A stretch of 64,000 nucleotides of DNA, from NCBI RefSeq assembly GCF_019375555.1, contig NZ_JAHXDN010000004.1, forward strand, positions 310,001 to 374,000. Direction: 5' to 3'. Positions 34,710-43,888 of the stretch are shown piece after piece (positions within the stretch are counted from its first letter, which is position 1; every line of letters begins with the position of its first letter). A program made the position numbers and the translations under genes. A model generated the notes under the pieces. That model saw only the letters and a list, made by a program, of their open reading frames with translations, did not search any database and was not told the DNA's origin. Source of the DNA: Roseobacter insulae (GTDB taxonomy: Bacteria; Pseudomonadota; Alphaproteobacteria; Rhodobacterales; Rhodobacteraceae).

Positions 34710-35480
34710 ATGCCCTTCCGACCGGTACAATCCGAGAAACTGTCGACAGCCGTCGTGCGCCAGATCGAACAATTGATCCTGCGCGGCATTCTGCGTCCGG
34801 GCGAGCGTCTGCCAGCGGAGAGGGAGCTGGCGGAACGGCTCAACGTCTCGCGCCCAAGCCTGAGAGACGCGATCGGCACCTTGCAGGATCAGGGGTTGCT
34901 GACGGCACGGGCGGGCGCGGGCGTTTACGTGGCAGATGTCCTCGGGTCGGCTTTTTCACCTGCCCTCGTGCAGCTCTTCGCGCGCCATGATGAGGCGGTG
35001 TTTGACTACCTGTCATTCCGCCGCGACATGGAAGGCCTGGCGGCGGAGCGCGCCGCACGGCTTGCCTCTGAGACGGATCTGCGCGTCGTTCAGGCCGTGT
35101 TCGACAAGATGGAAGCCGCCCATACAAAGCGAAACCCCGACGATGAGGCCCGGCTTGATGCGCAGTTCCACATGGCGATCATCGAGGCGAGCCATAACGT
35201 CGTGATGCTGCATATGATGCGCTCGATGTATCAGTTGCTGCGCGAGGGCGTGTTCTACAATCGGCAGGTCATGTTCAGGCAGCGCGCGACGCGGGGGCTG
35301 CTGCTCGACCAGCACCGCGCGATCAACGACAGCCTGCAACAGCGGAATCCAAAAGCGGCCCGCCAGGCCGTCGAAGCGCATTTGAGCTACGTGGAGACCT
35401 GCCTGAACGATCAGATCACCGCCGAGCGGAACGAGGAGGTCGCGCAGCAACGGCTGGATCACGAGGTCGCCAAGGGCTGA
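34710..35480 (+). CDS. GntR-family regulator, FadR/PdhR type
   Basis: A 256-residue regulator. Residues 5-75 are the winged helix (RQIEQLILRGILRPGERLPAERELAERLNVSRPSLRDAIGTLQDQGLL), residues 80-240 the FCD ligand domain (AERAARLASETDL, DAQFHMAIIEASHNVVMLHMM, HRAINDSLQQRNPKAARQAVEAHLSY). The latter usually binds a small organic acid with a metal. GAGGTGA precedes the start. It overlaps no target gene; its nearest neighbours are smc and the F0 operon. PdhR, LldR and GlcC are relatives, but the ligand cannot be named from sequence. Confidence 0.92.
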   Translation: MPFRPVQSEKLSTAVVRQIEQLILRGILRPGERLPAERELAERLNVSRPSLRDAIGTLQDQGLLTARAGAGVYVADVLGSAFSPALVQLFARHDEAVFDYLSFRRDMEGLAAERAARLASETDLRVVQAVFDKMEAAHTKRNPDDEARLDAQFHMAIIEASHNVVMLHMMRSMYQLLREGVFYNRQVMFRQRATRGLLLDQHRAINDSLQQRNPKAARQAVEAHLSYVETCLNDQITAERNEEVAQQRLDHEVAKG

Positions 35481-35674
35481 CCTCCGACGTTCACTGCGCG
35501 CAGCCCGCAGCCGGGCGGCGGTGATCAGCGGCACGCCGGGCGCACGCCGCAACACAGGCGCGCTGGCGTTTGTCTGTCCCGATCCAACAAAGGCTAATGG
35601 TCGTACTGCCGCTCTGCCCCGCGGGCTTCGGTCCATGGCAACGCGGCAGGGCCTCTGATGGGCGATCACGCAGC

Positions 35675-35703
35675 AAAAAACCCCGGTGGTGATCCGGGGT
35701 TTT
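35675..35703. terminator. Bidirectional terminator after the F0 operon
   Basis: Arms AAAACCCCGG / CCGGGGTTTT around seven bases, with an A-run on the left and a T-run on the right, so it can end both the plus-strand regulator transcript and the minus-strand atp operon (whose last stop is 25 bases away). Confidence 0.85.
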
Positions 35704-35728
35704 CAAAAAGCGCTTTTGTCGCGGTTCT

Positions 35729-36298
35729 TCAGTGAAGCTTGGCATCCACCTCGGCAATGGCCCCGTCGATCAGGCTGTTGCCTTGCGCGGCGGTCATTTG
35801 CTTGGCGATCACGTCACGGGCGACCGCCACGGCCACGGCCACCGACTGATCGCGCACTTCCTTCACCGCAGCGCCCTGAGCATTTGCGATCTGCTCTTCG
35901 GCAGCGGCGATGCGGCGCTCCAGCGACGATGCAAGATCGGCCTGCGCCAGCTCAGCTGCAGTGCGGGCTTCTTCCTTGGCCGCTTCGACAATGCGGTCCG
36001 CCTGATCCTGCACTTCGCGCTGTTTGCGTTCGTAGCTGGCCAGCAATGTCTGGGCCTCTTCGCGCAGGGCACGGGCCTCTTCCAGTTCCGACTTGATGCC
36101 GTCAGCGCGCTTGTCCAGCATGCCGCCCAGCAGGCCGGGCACCTTGAAATAGACCAGCACCGCGATGAACAGCAAGAACGCCAGCAGGACCACGAAATCG
36201 GTATTGCCCAGCGAAAAGAACGGTCCTTTCGCAGCCCAGGCCGGGCTGGCGGCGCCGACGGCAAAGGCCACGGTCAGAAGGGGGGTGAAATTGCGCAT
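35729..36298 (-). CDS. atpF: F0F1 ATP synthase subunit b
   Basis: A 189-residue stator subunit: a short N-terminal leader, one membrane helix (DFVVLLAFLLFIAVLVYFKV, residues 35-54) and a long charged coiled coil (LEEARALREEAQTLLASYERK) that bridges F0 to F1. It is the last gene of the F0 operon, directly after the b' subunit gene (5 bases). Alphaproteobacteria with photosynthetic relatives carry two divergent b-type subunits, and this is the longer one. It is followed by the terminator at 35675-35703. Confidence 0.95.
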   Translation of the reverse strand: MRNFTPLLTVAFAVGAASPAWAAKGPFFSLGNTDFVVLLAFLLFIAVLVYFKVPGLLGGMLDKRADGIKSELEEARALREEAQTLLASYERKQREVQDQADRIVEAAKEEARTAAELAQADLASSLERRIAAAEEQIANAQGAAVKEVRDQSVAVAVAVARDVIAKQMTAAQGNSLIDGAIAEVDAKLH

Positions 36299-36303
36299 GT
36301 CGC

Positions 36304-36831
36304 TTATCCTTTCAACCGGGCGCCAACGGCGGACGAGATCGCCTTGGCGTCGGCTTTACCGCCCATCGCCGAAACGATTTCCTTGGCGGTATCGGCGGCC
36401 ACTTCTTTCACCGCATCCAGAGCTCCGGCGCGGATTTCCGCAATGGCTTTCTCGGATTCAGCGGCCTTGGCCGCGATCTCGGCATCGGCTTTTGCAATCG
36501 CCGCGTCCAGATCGGATTGAATTTCTGCTTTTGCTTCACCGACGATGCGGTGTGCCTCGGCGCGGGCATCGACCAGCGCCTTGTCGTAGGCGGCCTCGGC
36601 TTCCTGCGCCTTGACCTTGAGGTCTTCGGCCGCCGCCAGATCGCTTGTGATGGTGCCCTGACGCTCCGCCAGAATGGCAGCGATGCGGGGCAGCGCCATG
36701 CGCGACAACACGAAGTAGATCGCGATCAATGCGATGACCAGCCAGAAAATCTGGTTGCCCCAAGTCGAAAAATCGAGCTGCGGCATGCCCGGTGCGGAAG
36801 CTGCTTCAGCGCTGTTTGTTTCGGTTGCCAT
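36304..36831 (-). CDS. atpX: F0F1 ATP synthase subunit b'
   Basis: A 175-residue second stator subunit (also called b' or AtpG/AtpX). The membrane helix is [32 protein letters not shown] (residues 27-58), with the PRI motif typical of b', followed by an alanine-rich coiled coil ([21 protein letters not shown]). It is 87 bases downstream of the c subunit gene and directly upstream of atpF. Symbol usage varies; the identity as b' is well supported by the paired arrangement. Confidence 0.93.
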   Translation of the reverse strand: MATETNSAEAASAPGMPQLDFSTWGNQIFWLVIALIAIYFVLSRMALPRIAAILAERQGTITSDLAAAEDLKVKAQEAEAAYDKALVDARAEAHRIVGEAKAEIQSDLDAAIAKADAEIAAKAAESEKAIAEIRAGALDAVKEVAADTAKEIVSAMGGKADAKAISSAVGARLKG

Positions 36832-36917
36832 GTCGGTCTCCTTTGAGGCGGCCCGTTACATCGGGCAGCGATGTGATCACCGCCGCCCGACCGTAAGGAA
36901 TGTCGTCTCTAGGGGTC

Positions 36918-37142
36918 TTAGACGGCGAACATCAGCAGCAGGGCGACGAGGAAGGCGAAGATGCCCAGAGCCTCGGCGAACGCGATGCCGATGAAGAGTG
37001 TAGCGGTTTGGCTTGCCGCGGCAGATGGGTTGCGCAGCGCGCCTGCCAGGTAGTTGCCTGCAACGTTACCAACCCCGATAGCCGCGGCACCAGAACCGAT
37101 AGCTGCCAGACCTGCGCCGATGTGTGCGAGTTCGCCTTCCAT
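36918..37142 (-). CDS. atpE: F0F1 ATP synthase subunit c
   Basis: A 74-residue two-helix proteolipid forming the rotor ring. The [24 protein letters not shown] helix-loop region and the proton-binding Glu57 in [23 protein letters not shown] are the hallmarks of the subunit. The second helix has a single carboxylate and no sodium-type ligand set, so proton coupling is expected. It follows atpB after 58 bases with AAGGAGAAT. Confidence 0.97.
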   Translation of the reverse strand: MEGELAHIGAGLAAIGSGAAAIGVGNVAGNYLAGALRNPSAAASQTATLFIGIAFAEALGIFAFLVALLLMFAV

Positions 37143-37200
37143 GTGAATTCTCCTTACGATTGGAAGTTGAGTATTTGGACGGGTGTGAAAATCGCCCGAA

Positions 37201-37956
37201 TTAGTGATGCGGATGAAGCGCGTCCTTGAGGTACACGCATGTCAGAATGGTGAAGACGTATGCCTGGATAAAGGACACAAGGACCTCCAGGCCATACATC
37301 GCGGTGATCGCCACGACCGACACCGGGCTCACCAGCGTGATGACCGCGAAGCCTGCAAAAACCTTGATCACCGCGTGACCGGCCATGACGTTGCCAGCCA
37401 GACGAATGGAGTGGCTGACGGGGCGCACGAAGTAGGAGATCAGCTCGATGATCGCAAGGATCGGCCGCAGTGCCAAAGGGGCCGAGGACACCCAGAAAAG
37501 GCTCAGGAACCCGGCACCGTTCTTGACGAAACCAAGGATCGTCACGGTCAGGAAGACCGCCATCGCCAGCACCACCGTCACTGCAAAGTGCGATGTGGGC
37601 GTGAAAGCCGTGGGGATCAGGCCAAGGAAGTTCGCGCAGACGATGAACATGAACAGCGTCATGATGTAGGGGAAGTATTTCACCCCTTCCTTGCCGCAGA
37701 TGTCTTCCACCATCTTGTAGATGAACCCGTAGGCAAGCTCGGCGACCGACTGGCTGCGCGACGGGATGATGGACCGCTTGGAGCTGCCCAGAAGCATCAG
37801 CACGATCACGGCGATGACCGCAAAACCCATCCAGAGCGCCGCGTTCGTCGGCGTGTACCACGTGATGGCGCCGTCACCGAAAAGCGGCTTGATGATGAAC
37901 TGGTCCATCGGGTGGAACACCAGTCCTGCTTCTTCGCCTTTTGCTTCTGTCGCCAT
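37201..37956 (-). CDS. atpB: F0F1 ATP synthase subunit a
   Basis: A 251-residue membrane protein with five to six helices, the stator half of the proton path. The essential arginine lies in [18 protein letters not shown] (about residue 190), with the following HAVIKVF helix. Two half-channels are formed by helices rich in Ser/Asn. It is preceded by atpI with a 2-base gap, so both start the F0 operon. Confidence 0.97.
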   Translation of the reverse strand: MATEAKGEEAGLVFHPMDQFIIKPLFGDGAITWYTPTNAALWMGFAVIAVIVLMLLGSSKRSIIPSRSQSVAELAYGFIYKMVEDICGKEGVKYFPYIMTLFMFIVCANFLGLIPTAFTPTSHFAVTVVLAMAVFLTVTILGFVKNGAGFLSLFWVSSAPLALRPILAIIELISYFVRPVSHSIRLAGNVMAGHAVIKVFAGFAVITLVSPVSVVAITAMYGLEVLVSFIQAYVFTILTCVYLKDALHPHH

Positions 37957-37958
37957 TC

Positions 37959-38291
37959 TCAGGCTCCCTCGTCTCGCGTTTCGGCCTCTTCGGCCAGCTT
38001 CTTTTTCTGGATTTCCTGTGCGGAGCGGAGCATCGTTTTTACCCCCGCCGCCAGACCCAGCATCACAAACAGCACCATGAAGATGGGCAAGGTTCCGAAC
38101 AGAACATCCAACCCGTATCCGATGCCGAAACCGATCCCGAGACCGGCCACCAGTTCGATCACCATCCGCCAGGCAAGCTGCGCCTGAGAGTAGTGCTCAT
38201 CCACCCGGGGCTTCGGCGCCTGCGCCTGTTTCGCGGCGTCGATCTTGGCCTCCAGCTGCGCCATTCGCTGCTTTTGGTCGGGATCAGTCAC
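37959..38291 (-). CDS. atpI: ATP synthase assembly protein AtpI
   Basis: A 110-residue protein with two membrane helices ([46 protein letters not shown]). The frame extends to 38351, but the GTG at 38289-38291 has AGGGAG six bases upstream and the product then starts [17 protein letters not shown] as in relatives. AtpI helps insert and load the c-ring or magnesium. It is the first gene of the F0 operon; F1 genes are not in the window, the usual split in alphaproteobacteria. Confidence 0.9.
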   Translation of the reverse strand: MTDPDQKQRMAQLEAKIDAAKQAQAPKPRVDEHYSQAQLAWRMVIELVAGLGIGFGIGYGLDVLFGTLPIFMVLFVMLGLAAGVKTMLRSAQEIQKKKLAEEAETRDEGA

Positions 38292-38494
38292 ACGCTCAAC
38301 TCCCTTGTGGAAGGTTGCCCCTGTGCTATTGCGCGGCAAGGTGTGAGTCAACAGGCGCCGACCCGCCCTCGGAATCCGAGCAGATTGTTGTTTTTATTGT
38401 ATTTTAATGGCAAGTCGTGACAGTGGTGTCATCCTGACGCAGCCACGATAGTGGCAAAATCCGCACGCGCCCTCATTCAACCAATCGGTTGAAC

Positions 38495-39391
38495 TTACCC
38501 CGGCGCGCCGGAACCGCGAAAGGGTTTGGTCTCCTCCAGCAGCCAGTTGCGGAATTGTCGCAGCGCCCTTCGACGAACACCGCGGCTGCCATATACCAGG
38601 TGGTACGCACCCGACCGGATACCGACGTCCGAGCATCGTATCAGGCGGCCCATGCGGCACTCCATATCGACACATTCCGCCGATCCCAGGTAAACGCCAT
38701 GGCCATGGATCACCGCCTCGATCGCCAGGGTGGAGCGCATGCGCCAGCGCGGTTCGGTGATGGCCTCCCCGCCAAGCCCTGCGGCCTCGAACCATTGCTG
38801 CCAGACATTGCGGCCACGATCCTTGAGCAGCCGGAACTGCAAAAGGTCTTCGGGGGCAATCTCACCCCGCGGGATAAGCGTCGGGGCGGCATAGGGGTAG
38901 AGCAGTGCATCGGTCAGCAGGTCAGAGGGTGCATCAACCCCGCCAGAGATCAGAAATCGCACGGCGATGTCAGCCTCATAACGCTCGATATCAGCCAGGG
39001 ACTGCGAGGCGTCCAGCCGTACTTCGATCTCCGGACAGGCCTTGTAGAACTCAGGGAGCCGGGGGATCAGGAACCGCTGTGCAAAGAGCGTTTCACTGCT
39101 GACGGTGATCTGGCCCGCCGGGGCAGCCTCCAGCTCTTCAGTCGCCTCGCTGATCACGTCAAGCGCTGGCATGATCCGCGCCAGATAGGCCTTCCCGTCC
39201 GCCGTCAGTTGAACGCCCCGGGGCAGATCACGGAACAGCTGCGCTCCCAGCCGGTGCTCCAACCCGCGGACATGGCGGCTGATCGCGGAATGGCTGACGC
39301 CCAGCTCTTCGGCGGCGCGGGTAAAGCTTTCATGACGCCCCGCCGCCTCAAAGGCGCGCAGGGCATTCAGCGGAGGCAGTTTACGCGACAT
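38495..39391 (-). CDS. LysR-family regulator, GcvA-like
   Basis: A 298-residue regulator. Helix-turn-helix: LPPLNALRAFEAAGRHESFTRAAEELGVSHSAISRHVRGLE, the form of the GcvA/AmpR subgroup, with the substrate domain after residue 90 (QITVSSETLFAQRFLIPRLPEF). The stop is 203 bases from the F0 operon start, on the same strand but across a likely promoter, so they are separate units. No clear target is next to it except the small 80-residue gene divergent from it. Confidence 0.88.
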   Translation of the reverse strand: MSRKLPPLNALRAFEAAGRHESFTRAAEELGVSHSAISRHVRGLEHRLGAQLFRDLPRGVQLTADGKAYLARIMPALDVISEATEELEAAPAGQITVSSETLFAQRFLIPRLPEFYKACPEIEVRLDASQSLADIERYEADIAVRFLISGGVDAPSDLLTDALLYPYAAPTLIPRGEIAPEDLLQFRLLKDRGRNVWQQWFEAAGLGGEAITEPRWRMRSTLAIEAVIHGHGVYLGSAECVDMECRMGRLIRCSDVGIRSGAYHLVYGSRGVRRRALRQFRNWLLEETKPFRGSGAPG

Positions 39392-39500
39392 GGGTTACTT
39401 GTGCTTTTTTTGCACATGTCTCGTCAAGCAATTGTCTTTGAAGCATCCCGCCACATGGCCCATATTCATATCAACAGACCCGTAAAGTAAGGTGATTGCC

Positions 39501-39743
39501 ATGGCGTATGATGCCAGTAGCGCAGATTTCTGCGGCCAGGAAAGCTGTGTGGAAAACACACGTACAAAACCGTCACGGGGCTGGTTGAGGCGTCTTTTCG
39601 CCTGGATGAAACCGGCACCGAGACACACGCATATCAAGCATATCAGCCCCCATCTGGCCCGCGACATCGGCTTGCCCGACCATTATCTCGATCAGCAGAA
39701 ACATGTCTGGCCATCGGAATCCGTGGACAGGTCACGGCTCTGA
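39501..39743 (+). CDS. Small basic protein with DUF1127-like end
   Basis: An 80-residue protein; ATG 39501 with AAGG 8 bases upstream is preferred over the in-frame GTG at 39492. The C-terminal phrase LARDIGLPDHYLDQ resembles the DUF1127/YjiS motif (L-x-DIGL) found in small alphaproteobacterial proteins, some of which bind RNA or phosphate-starvation partners. The middle is basic and aromatic (RGWLRRLFAWMKPAP). It is divergent from the GcvA-like regulator and just upstream of the ArsR gene. Confidence 0.65.
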   Translation: MAYDASSADFCGQESCVENTRTKPSRGWLRRLFAWMKPAPRHTHIKHISPHLARDIGLPDHYLDQQKHVWPSESVDRSRL

Positions 39744-39785
39744 TGGCCTTCCCACCGCGTCGGATCGCCGCTATGCCTGTGGTCT

Positions 39786-40118
39786 ATGACACGCGATCTC
39801 GATCAGGCTTTCGCAGCCCTTGCTGACCCGACGCGACGGGCGATTCTGACGATGTTGTTGGAAGACGATATGGCCGTGACCGATGTGGCGGAACCATTCG
39901 ACATGTCACTGGCGGCCATATCCAAGCACCTCGGTGTACTCACGGCCGCGGGGCTGATCTCTCAGGAAAAAAGGGGGCGCGTCAAATGGTGCAAGCTGGA
40001 GCCGGACGCCATGCGCGCCGCCTCGGTCTGGATGCAGGGTTTCGGGCAGTTCGAGCCGGTGAACCTCGACGCATTTGAAAGGTTCCTCGCCGTCGAACTG
40101 CCCGAAGAGGGCGAGTGA
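39786..40118 (+). CDS. ArsR-family transcriptional regulator
   Basis: A 110-residue winged-helix protein (DQAFAALADPTRRAILTMLLEDDMAVTDVAEPFDMSLAAISKHLGVLTAAGLI). There is no ArsR metal-binding cysteine pair (ELCVC); the only cysteine is in KWCKLEP. The group fits the YczG/AHR-type regulators that partner START-domain or stress genes, but no such partner follows here. It starts at ATG 39786 with a weak ribosome site and is separated by 42 bases from the DUF1127-like gene. Confidence 0.87.
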   Translation: MTRDLDQAFAALADPTRRAILTMLLEDDMAVTDVAEPFDMSLAAISKHLGVLTAAGLISQEKRGRVKWCKLEPDAMRAASVWMQGFGQFEPVNLDAFERFLAVELPEEGE

Positions 40119-40133
40119 TCACCCGCGCCGCAG

Positions 40134-40202
40134 TCAGGTGGCCAGATTGATCACAGCCATCACAACCACGACAAGACCGACAAGATAAATAATACTGCGC
40201 AT
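40134..40202 (-). CDS. 22-residue membrane microprotein
   Basis: The open frame ATG 40200-40202 to TGA codes MRSIIYLVGLVVVVMAVINLAT: a basic N-terminus then a single hydrophobic helix. A strong AAGGAGAAGCAAA ribosome site precedes it. Such tiny proteins with the IIYLVGLVVVV core are recurrent in alphaproteobacteria. It lies between ArsR (convergent, 15 bases) and the EamA transporter gene upstream on the same strand, in whose transcript it may sit. Function unknown; the ribosome site and hydrophobic pattern argue that it is real. Confidence 0.65.
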   Translation of the reverse strand: MRSIIYLVGLVVVVMAVINLAT

Positions 40203-40230
40203 TTTGCTTCTCCTTACGTTGCTCGGAAAA

Positions 40231-41163
40231 TCAACGTACGCGATGCAGGTTTTGTTCCGCCGTCTTTTCCCGGGTGATCGCCGCGGTCTCATCGCGCAGC
40301 AGCAACAGCAGCGCCACGATGGTGATGGCCACGCCCCCGAACACCACCGGCCCCGGCACGCTGTTGCCCAGGGCAAGCTCCCACAGGATGACCCAGCTGG
40401 GCGTCAGGTATGTGTAGGCCATGACCTTCGCGCTTGGCAGGCGCAGGGTGGCTGTTTGCAGCAGCACGAATGTGGCCGCCGAGGCGAAGAGCGCGATGTA
40501 GATCAGCGTGACCCAGACAATCGGGGCGAGGGTCGCCCATGGCGTCGCCACGATTTCCGGCCAGGCATAGATCAGCAGAACCACGGCACCGGCGACCAGC
40601 ATGCCGAAGGTGAAGGCAAACGCCGGCTCACCCCGGTTCAGTTTGCGCACCAGCGGGGTATAGACGGCATGGGCGATGCACCCGGCAAAGTAGACGGCCT
40701 CCCCGCGGCCGACCTCGAACGCGCGCAGGGCCGAAAGATCGGCGCGAAAGATCACCCACAGGGCGCCCACGGCGCCGATCGCCAGCGCCAGCGCCATGCG
40801 CGGGGTCGTGATCTGGCGCAGCAGCACCCAGCCGAAGACCGCCGCCATCACCGGCGTCAGGGTAAAGACCGCCGCCGCACTGACAGGGGGCGCGGTTTTC
40901 AACCCCTCGAACATCAGCACGAAGTAGACCGCGAAGGTGGTGCCCAGCAAAAGATAGCGCCAGGGGGCGCGGAACGCCGACCTTGGCAGGCCCGTCGTCA
41001 TCAGCGCGGCAAGGCCGATCACCCCCGCGGCGATCACGAAACGCACCGCGTTCAGGGCGGCGGGATCGATCTGGTTGGCGGCCTGCGCCCCGAGCGAGAA
41101 TGACCCCGCGACCAGCGCCGAAAACGCCAGCATCGCGGCATGGCCCTGCTGTGCAGGTGTCAT
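40231..41163 (-). CDS. EamA-family drug/metabolite transporter
   Basis: A 310-residue ten-helix transporter made of two EamA repeats (AAMLAFSALVAGSFSLGAQ; FAVYFVLMFEGLKTAPPVSAAAVFTLTPVMAAVFGWVLL in repeat 1; AGCIAHAVYTPLVRKL and ALFASAATFVLLQTATLRLPSAKVMAYTYLTPSWVILWELALG in repeat 2). Such proteins export metabolites or amino acids. Its ATG at 41161-41163 overlaps the stop of the LysR gene (ATGA), so it is downstream of and probably controlled by LysR. The strong ribosome site for the 22-residue peptide follows. Confidence 0.9.
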   Translation of the reverse strand: MTPAQQGHAAMLAFSALVAGSFSLGAQAANQIDPAALNAVRFVIAAGVIGLAALMTTGLPRSAFRAPWRYLLLGTTFAVYFVLMFEGLKTAPPVSAAAVFTLTPVMAAVFGWVLLRQITTPRMALALAIGAVGALWVIFRADLSALRAFEVGRGEAVYFAGCIAHAVYTPLVRKLNRGEPAFAFTFGMLVAGAVVLLIYAWPEIVATPWATLAPIVWVTLIYIALFASAATFVLLQTATLRLPSAKVMAYTYLTPSWVILWELALGNSVPGPVVFGGVAITIVALLLLLRDETAAITREKTAEQNLHRVR

Positions 41164-42038
41164 ACGTCCCAGTCTTTCGACTTCTCCTTGAGGAAGCTCA
41201 GAAAGGCCTGCACCTTGGTCGTGCGGTGCAGATCCACATGGGTGACCAGCCACAGCGGGGCGGACCAGTCGTCCTGCCGCTCGAATACCTCCACCAGATC
41301 CGGGTTCTGGCGGGCTTCCATAACCGACATGAAGCCGATCCCCGCACCGGCTTGCACCGCCACCTCAAGCGCATGCGTGTCGGTGGAGCGGAACGTCAGC
41401 GATGCGGCGGGGATTTTGGCGCGCAACCACCGGTTAAACGGCGCGCGGCTGCTGTCGCTGTCATGGCCGACAAAGCGGTGACCGGCAAAATCGTCGATGG
41501 TTTTCGGCGTGCCGTTGGCCGCGAGATACCCGCGCGTCGCATAAAGCCCCATATGCTGGTGGTGGAAAGGCTGCACGACGTTGTCAGGCTGTTCCGGGGC
41601 CGTGCCGGCACGGATCGCCACATGCGCCTCTCCATACTCCAGCCGGAACAACCGTTCCCCCGTCAGGTACCGCACGACGACGTCGGGGTAATGGGCCTGA
41701 AAATCGGACAACAGCGGCACCATGCGCGGTGCCAGGCTGATCAGTGAGGTGATCACCAGATCGCCCGACACTTCGTTGCCACGCCCCTTGATCCGCCCGG
41801 CAAGCTGGCTGAACTGATCGTCCGTCGCCTGGGCCACCTGCAGCAGATCCTGCCCGGCCTCGGTGGCCGTGTACCCGCGCGCATGACGCTGGAACAGTTT
41901 CACGCCCAGCCGCCCCTCCAGCGCGTCGATATGACGGATGACGGTGGCGTGATGCACGCCCAGCACATCCGCCGCGCCGCTGACCGTTCCCATCCGGGCG
42001 ACCTGATAGGCGGTTTTGATCTCGTCCCAGTTTTCCAT
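41160..42038 (-). CDS. LysR-family regulator, coupled to EamA transporter
   Basis: A 292-residue regulator with MENWDEIKTAYQVARMGTVSGAADVLGVHHATVIRHIDALEGRLGVKLFQR as helix-turn-helix and the effector domain following (GDLVITSLISLAPRMVPLLSDFQAHYPDVVVRYL). It is divergent from the azoreductase gene by 136 bases and overlaps the EamA gene, so either neighbour may be its target. Nothing in the sequence names the effector. Confidence 0.9.
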   Translation of the reverse strand: MENWDEIKTAYQVARMGTVSGAADVLGVHHATVIRHIDALEGRLGVKLFQRHARGYTATEAGQDLLQVAQATDDQFSQLAGRIKGRGNEVSGDLVITSLISLAPRMVPLLSDFQAHYPDVVVRYLTGERLFRLEYGEAHVAIRAGTAPEQPDNVVQPFHHQHMGLYATRGYLAANGTPKTIDDFAGHRFVGHDSDSSRAPFNRWLRAKIPAASLTFRSTDTHALEVAVQAGAGIGFMSVMEARQNPDLVEVFERQDDWSAPLWLVTHVDLHRTTKVQAFLSFLKEKSKDWDV

Positions 42039-42174
42039 GCCGTCTTAACCGTTTTATCAAATGTGCGGATGTGCACAGTTTCTGTTTAAAATCCATTATT
42101 GAGTTCGAAAATGCAATACCCCATTTGTGAATGACCGAAGCACCCCGCTTCACTTCATTCAAAGGACTTCTGAC

Positions 42175-42753
42175 ATGACACAGACTATCCTGCACATTGA
42201 TGCCTCCGCCCGCCATACCGGATCGACAACCCGCAGCCTGTCGGCCAAGACAGTCGCCAAGCTGAGCGGTGACGTGATCTACCGCGACCTTACAGATGCG
42301 CTGCCGCAAATCAATGAAACTTGGGTGAACGCGAATTTCACCCCCGCTGGTGACCGCACGCCGGCGCAAAAAAAGGCTTTGACGCTCTCGGACGATCTGA
42401 TTGGCGAAATCATGGCGGCCGATGTGCTGGTCATCGGGGTGCCGGTCTATAACTTCGGCGTCCCCGCCGCTCTCAAGGCCTGGATCGACCTGATCGCCCG
42501 CGCCGGGGTGACCTTTGCCTACACCGAAAACGGGCCCAAGGGTCTGCTGACAGGCAAGCGCGCGGTGATCGTGCTGGCCACCGGCGGAACCGAGGTCGGC
42601 TCCGAGATCGATTTCGCATCGGGCTATCTGCGCCACATCATGGGCTTCATCGGCATCACAGACGTTGAAATCATCGCCGCTGACAGAACCATGGCGGATG
42701 CCGAAGAGGCGCTGGCCAAGGCCAACGCGCAGATCGACGCGCTTGCGGCCTGA
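42175..42753 (+). CDS. azoR: FMN-dependent NADH-azoreductase
   Basis: A 192-residue flavodoxin-fold quinone/azo reductase using FMN and NAD(P)H. The phosphate loop is HIDASARHTGSTTRSLS near residues 7-23, and VLVIGVPVYNFGVPAALKAWIDLIARAGVTFAYTENGP is the AzoR signature. It reduces quinones or azo compounds in the cytoplasm. AAAGGAC lies 7 bases before ATG 42175, and a longer frame starts at 42127 without a site. It is divergent from LysR, the probable regulator. Confidence 0.92.
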   Translation: MTQTILHIDASARHTGSTTRSLSAKTVAKLSGDVIYRDLTDALPQINETWVNANFTPAGDRTPAQKKALTLSDDLIGEIMAADVLVIGVPVYNFGVPAALKAWIDLIARAGVTFAYTENGPKGLLTGKRAVIVLATGGTEVGSEIDFASGYLRHIMGFIGITDVEIIAADRTMADAEEALAKANAQIDALAA

Positions 42754-43460
42754 AGCCACGACCCGCGACGCCCACAGTCGTCACACGGAGTTGGACTGCC
42801 GAGACACGCCCCAGCCGAGCTGTGCGGCCGTCCTGCCGTGTGGGCATCAGACCCCGGGCATCGCGGCTGCCACAGCAGAACGCGACAGTGCGTTCCCTGT
42901 GAAATGAAGGTCAAATGCGGGGTCCTAAGGCCCACCTCACGGCTTATCCCGATCCAGCCTTCATGGTCATTCGTTCCTCGCGTGCCATCGCTGCAAGCCG
43001 GGCAAGGCATCTTGAAAAGCCCGCGTGCCGCGAAAATGGCGGAACGTCCCGGTCACCGGGGTGCTGCCCGACACGCAAGCGGTTGCAGAATGGGTATGCG
43101 CTTCTTGCCACGTGTTTCCGGGACGACCTCCCCTCCGCGAAACCTGCGCAACAGGCTTGCTGACACGGGCGGTCGTCCCTGAAAAGACGCAACAGCCACT
43201 CCCATCATGGGATCCGGAGGTTGAGTATTGCGAGGTGACTGCCTCGCCTGACGTCAGGATTTAGTGTTTCCCGGTGTCCGGGCGGCGTTTGCGCAGGCGA
43301 GATCCACGGCTGTAAGCGGCACAAGCCCCGGCCCGGCGCCTTGGCGGTTTCCCTTTACGGCGGCAACCCCCCTGCACAAGCTTCTCAGGCATCGGATGTT
43401 ACACAACACCGGCACGGCGCAATCCCCTCTGGTGATAAGCTTTCGACGCGCGCGATCACG
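42754..43460. other. Region without a recognisable gene
   Basis: About 700 bases between azoR and the ruined SDR gene. No open frame in any register shows a known domain or an acceptable ribosome site; short frames on the plus strand are proline/arginine-rich shadows. It is probably decayed sequence from the same lost locus as the SDR and hydratase remnants. Confidence 0.6.
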
Positions 43461-43877
43461 TCACTGTTCCACCATGGGAACGCTGTAGTTCAGCACCCGG
43501 CGGCCACCGTCCGGACAGATCGTTTCACCCGTGATGGAAGACGCATCGTCGCTTGTCGGAAAGGACACAACGGAGGCGATTTCAGATGGCGCCCCGTAAG
43601 GGCCAAGCGGTGCGCGCGACAGGATCGCCTTATTGCCCGCGTCCGAGATGAACGCCCCTTTGACCATCTCGGTCCTGATGGTGCCGGAACCAACGCCAAC
43701 ACCGGGGCGCCATGCGGTGCGACGGCGGCGGTCGACGTCACCTGGTTCATGCCGCCCTGCGAGATGGCGTCAGTGGCGATCACCCCGTGTGCCATCCGCG
43801 ATCAGCCGTTTGGCTGTCGCGCATCCAATATGCTGCGCGGCCCCTGTGGCCACCGCGGTTTTCGCTGCGAATCTCAT
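43461..43877 (-). pseudogene. Ruined short-chain dehydrogenase (SDR)
   Basis: An SDR gene with a large internal deletion. The start (ATG 43875-43877, with ACAGGACGAT before it) reads MRFAAKTAVATGAAQHIGCATAKRLIADG, the NAD(P)-binding N-terminus, with the glycine motif damaged (TGAAQHIG). A frameshift then joins to GVIATDAISQGGMNQVTSTAAVAPHGA, near the catalytic helix, and another to the C-terminus MVKGAFISDAGNKAILSRAPLG ... DASSITGETICPDGGR. The Tyr-Lys catalytic region and about 100 residues are missing. Non-functional, and of the same age as its neighbours. Confidence 0.75.
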
Positions 43878-43888
43878 ATCGTCCTGTC

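Noticed and set aside
43025-43264. A plus-strand frame with a CASCH (haem-c like) motif
   Set aside because: Only one CxxCH, no signal peptide, no family context, and it lies in decayed sequence; a chance match is more likely.
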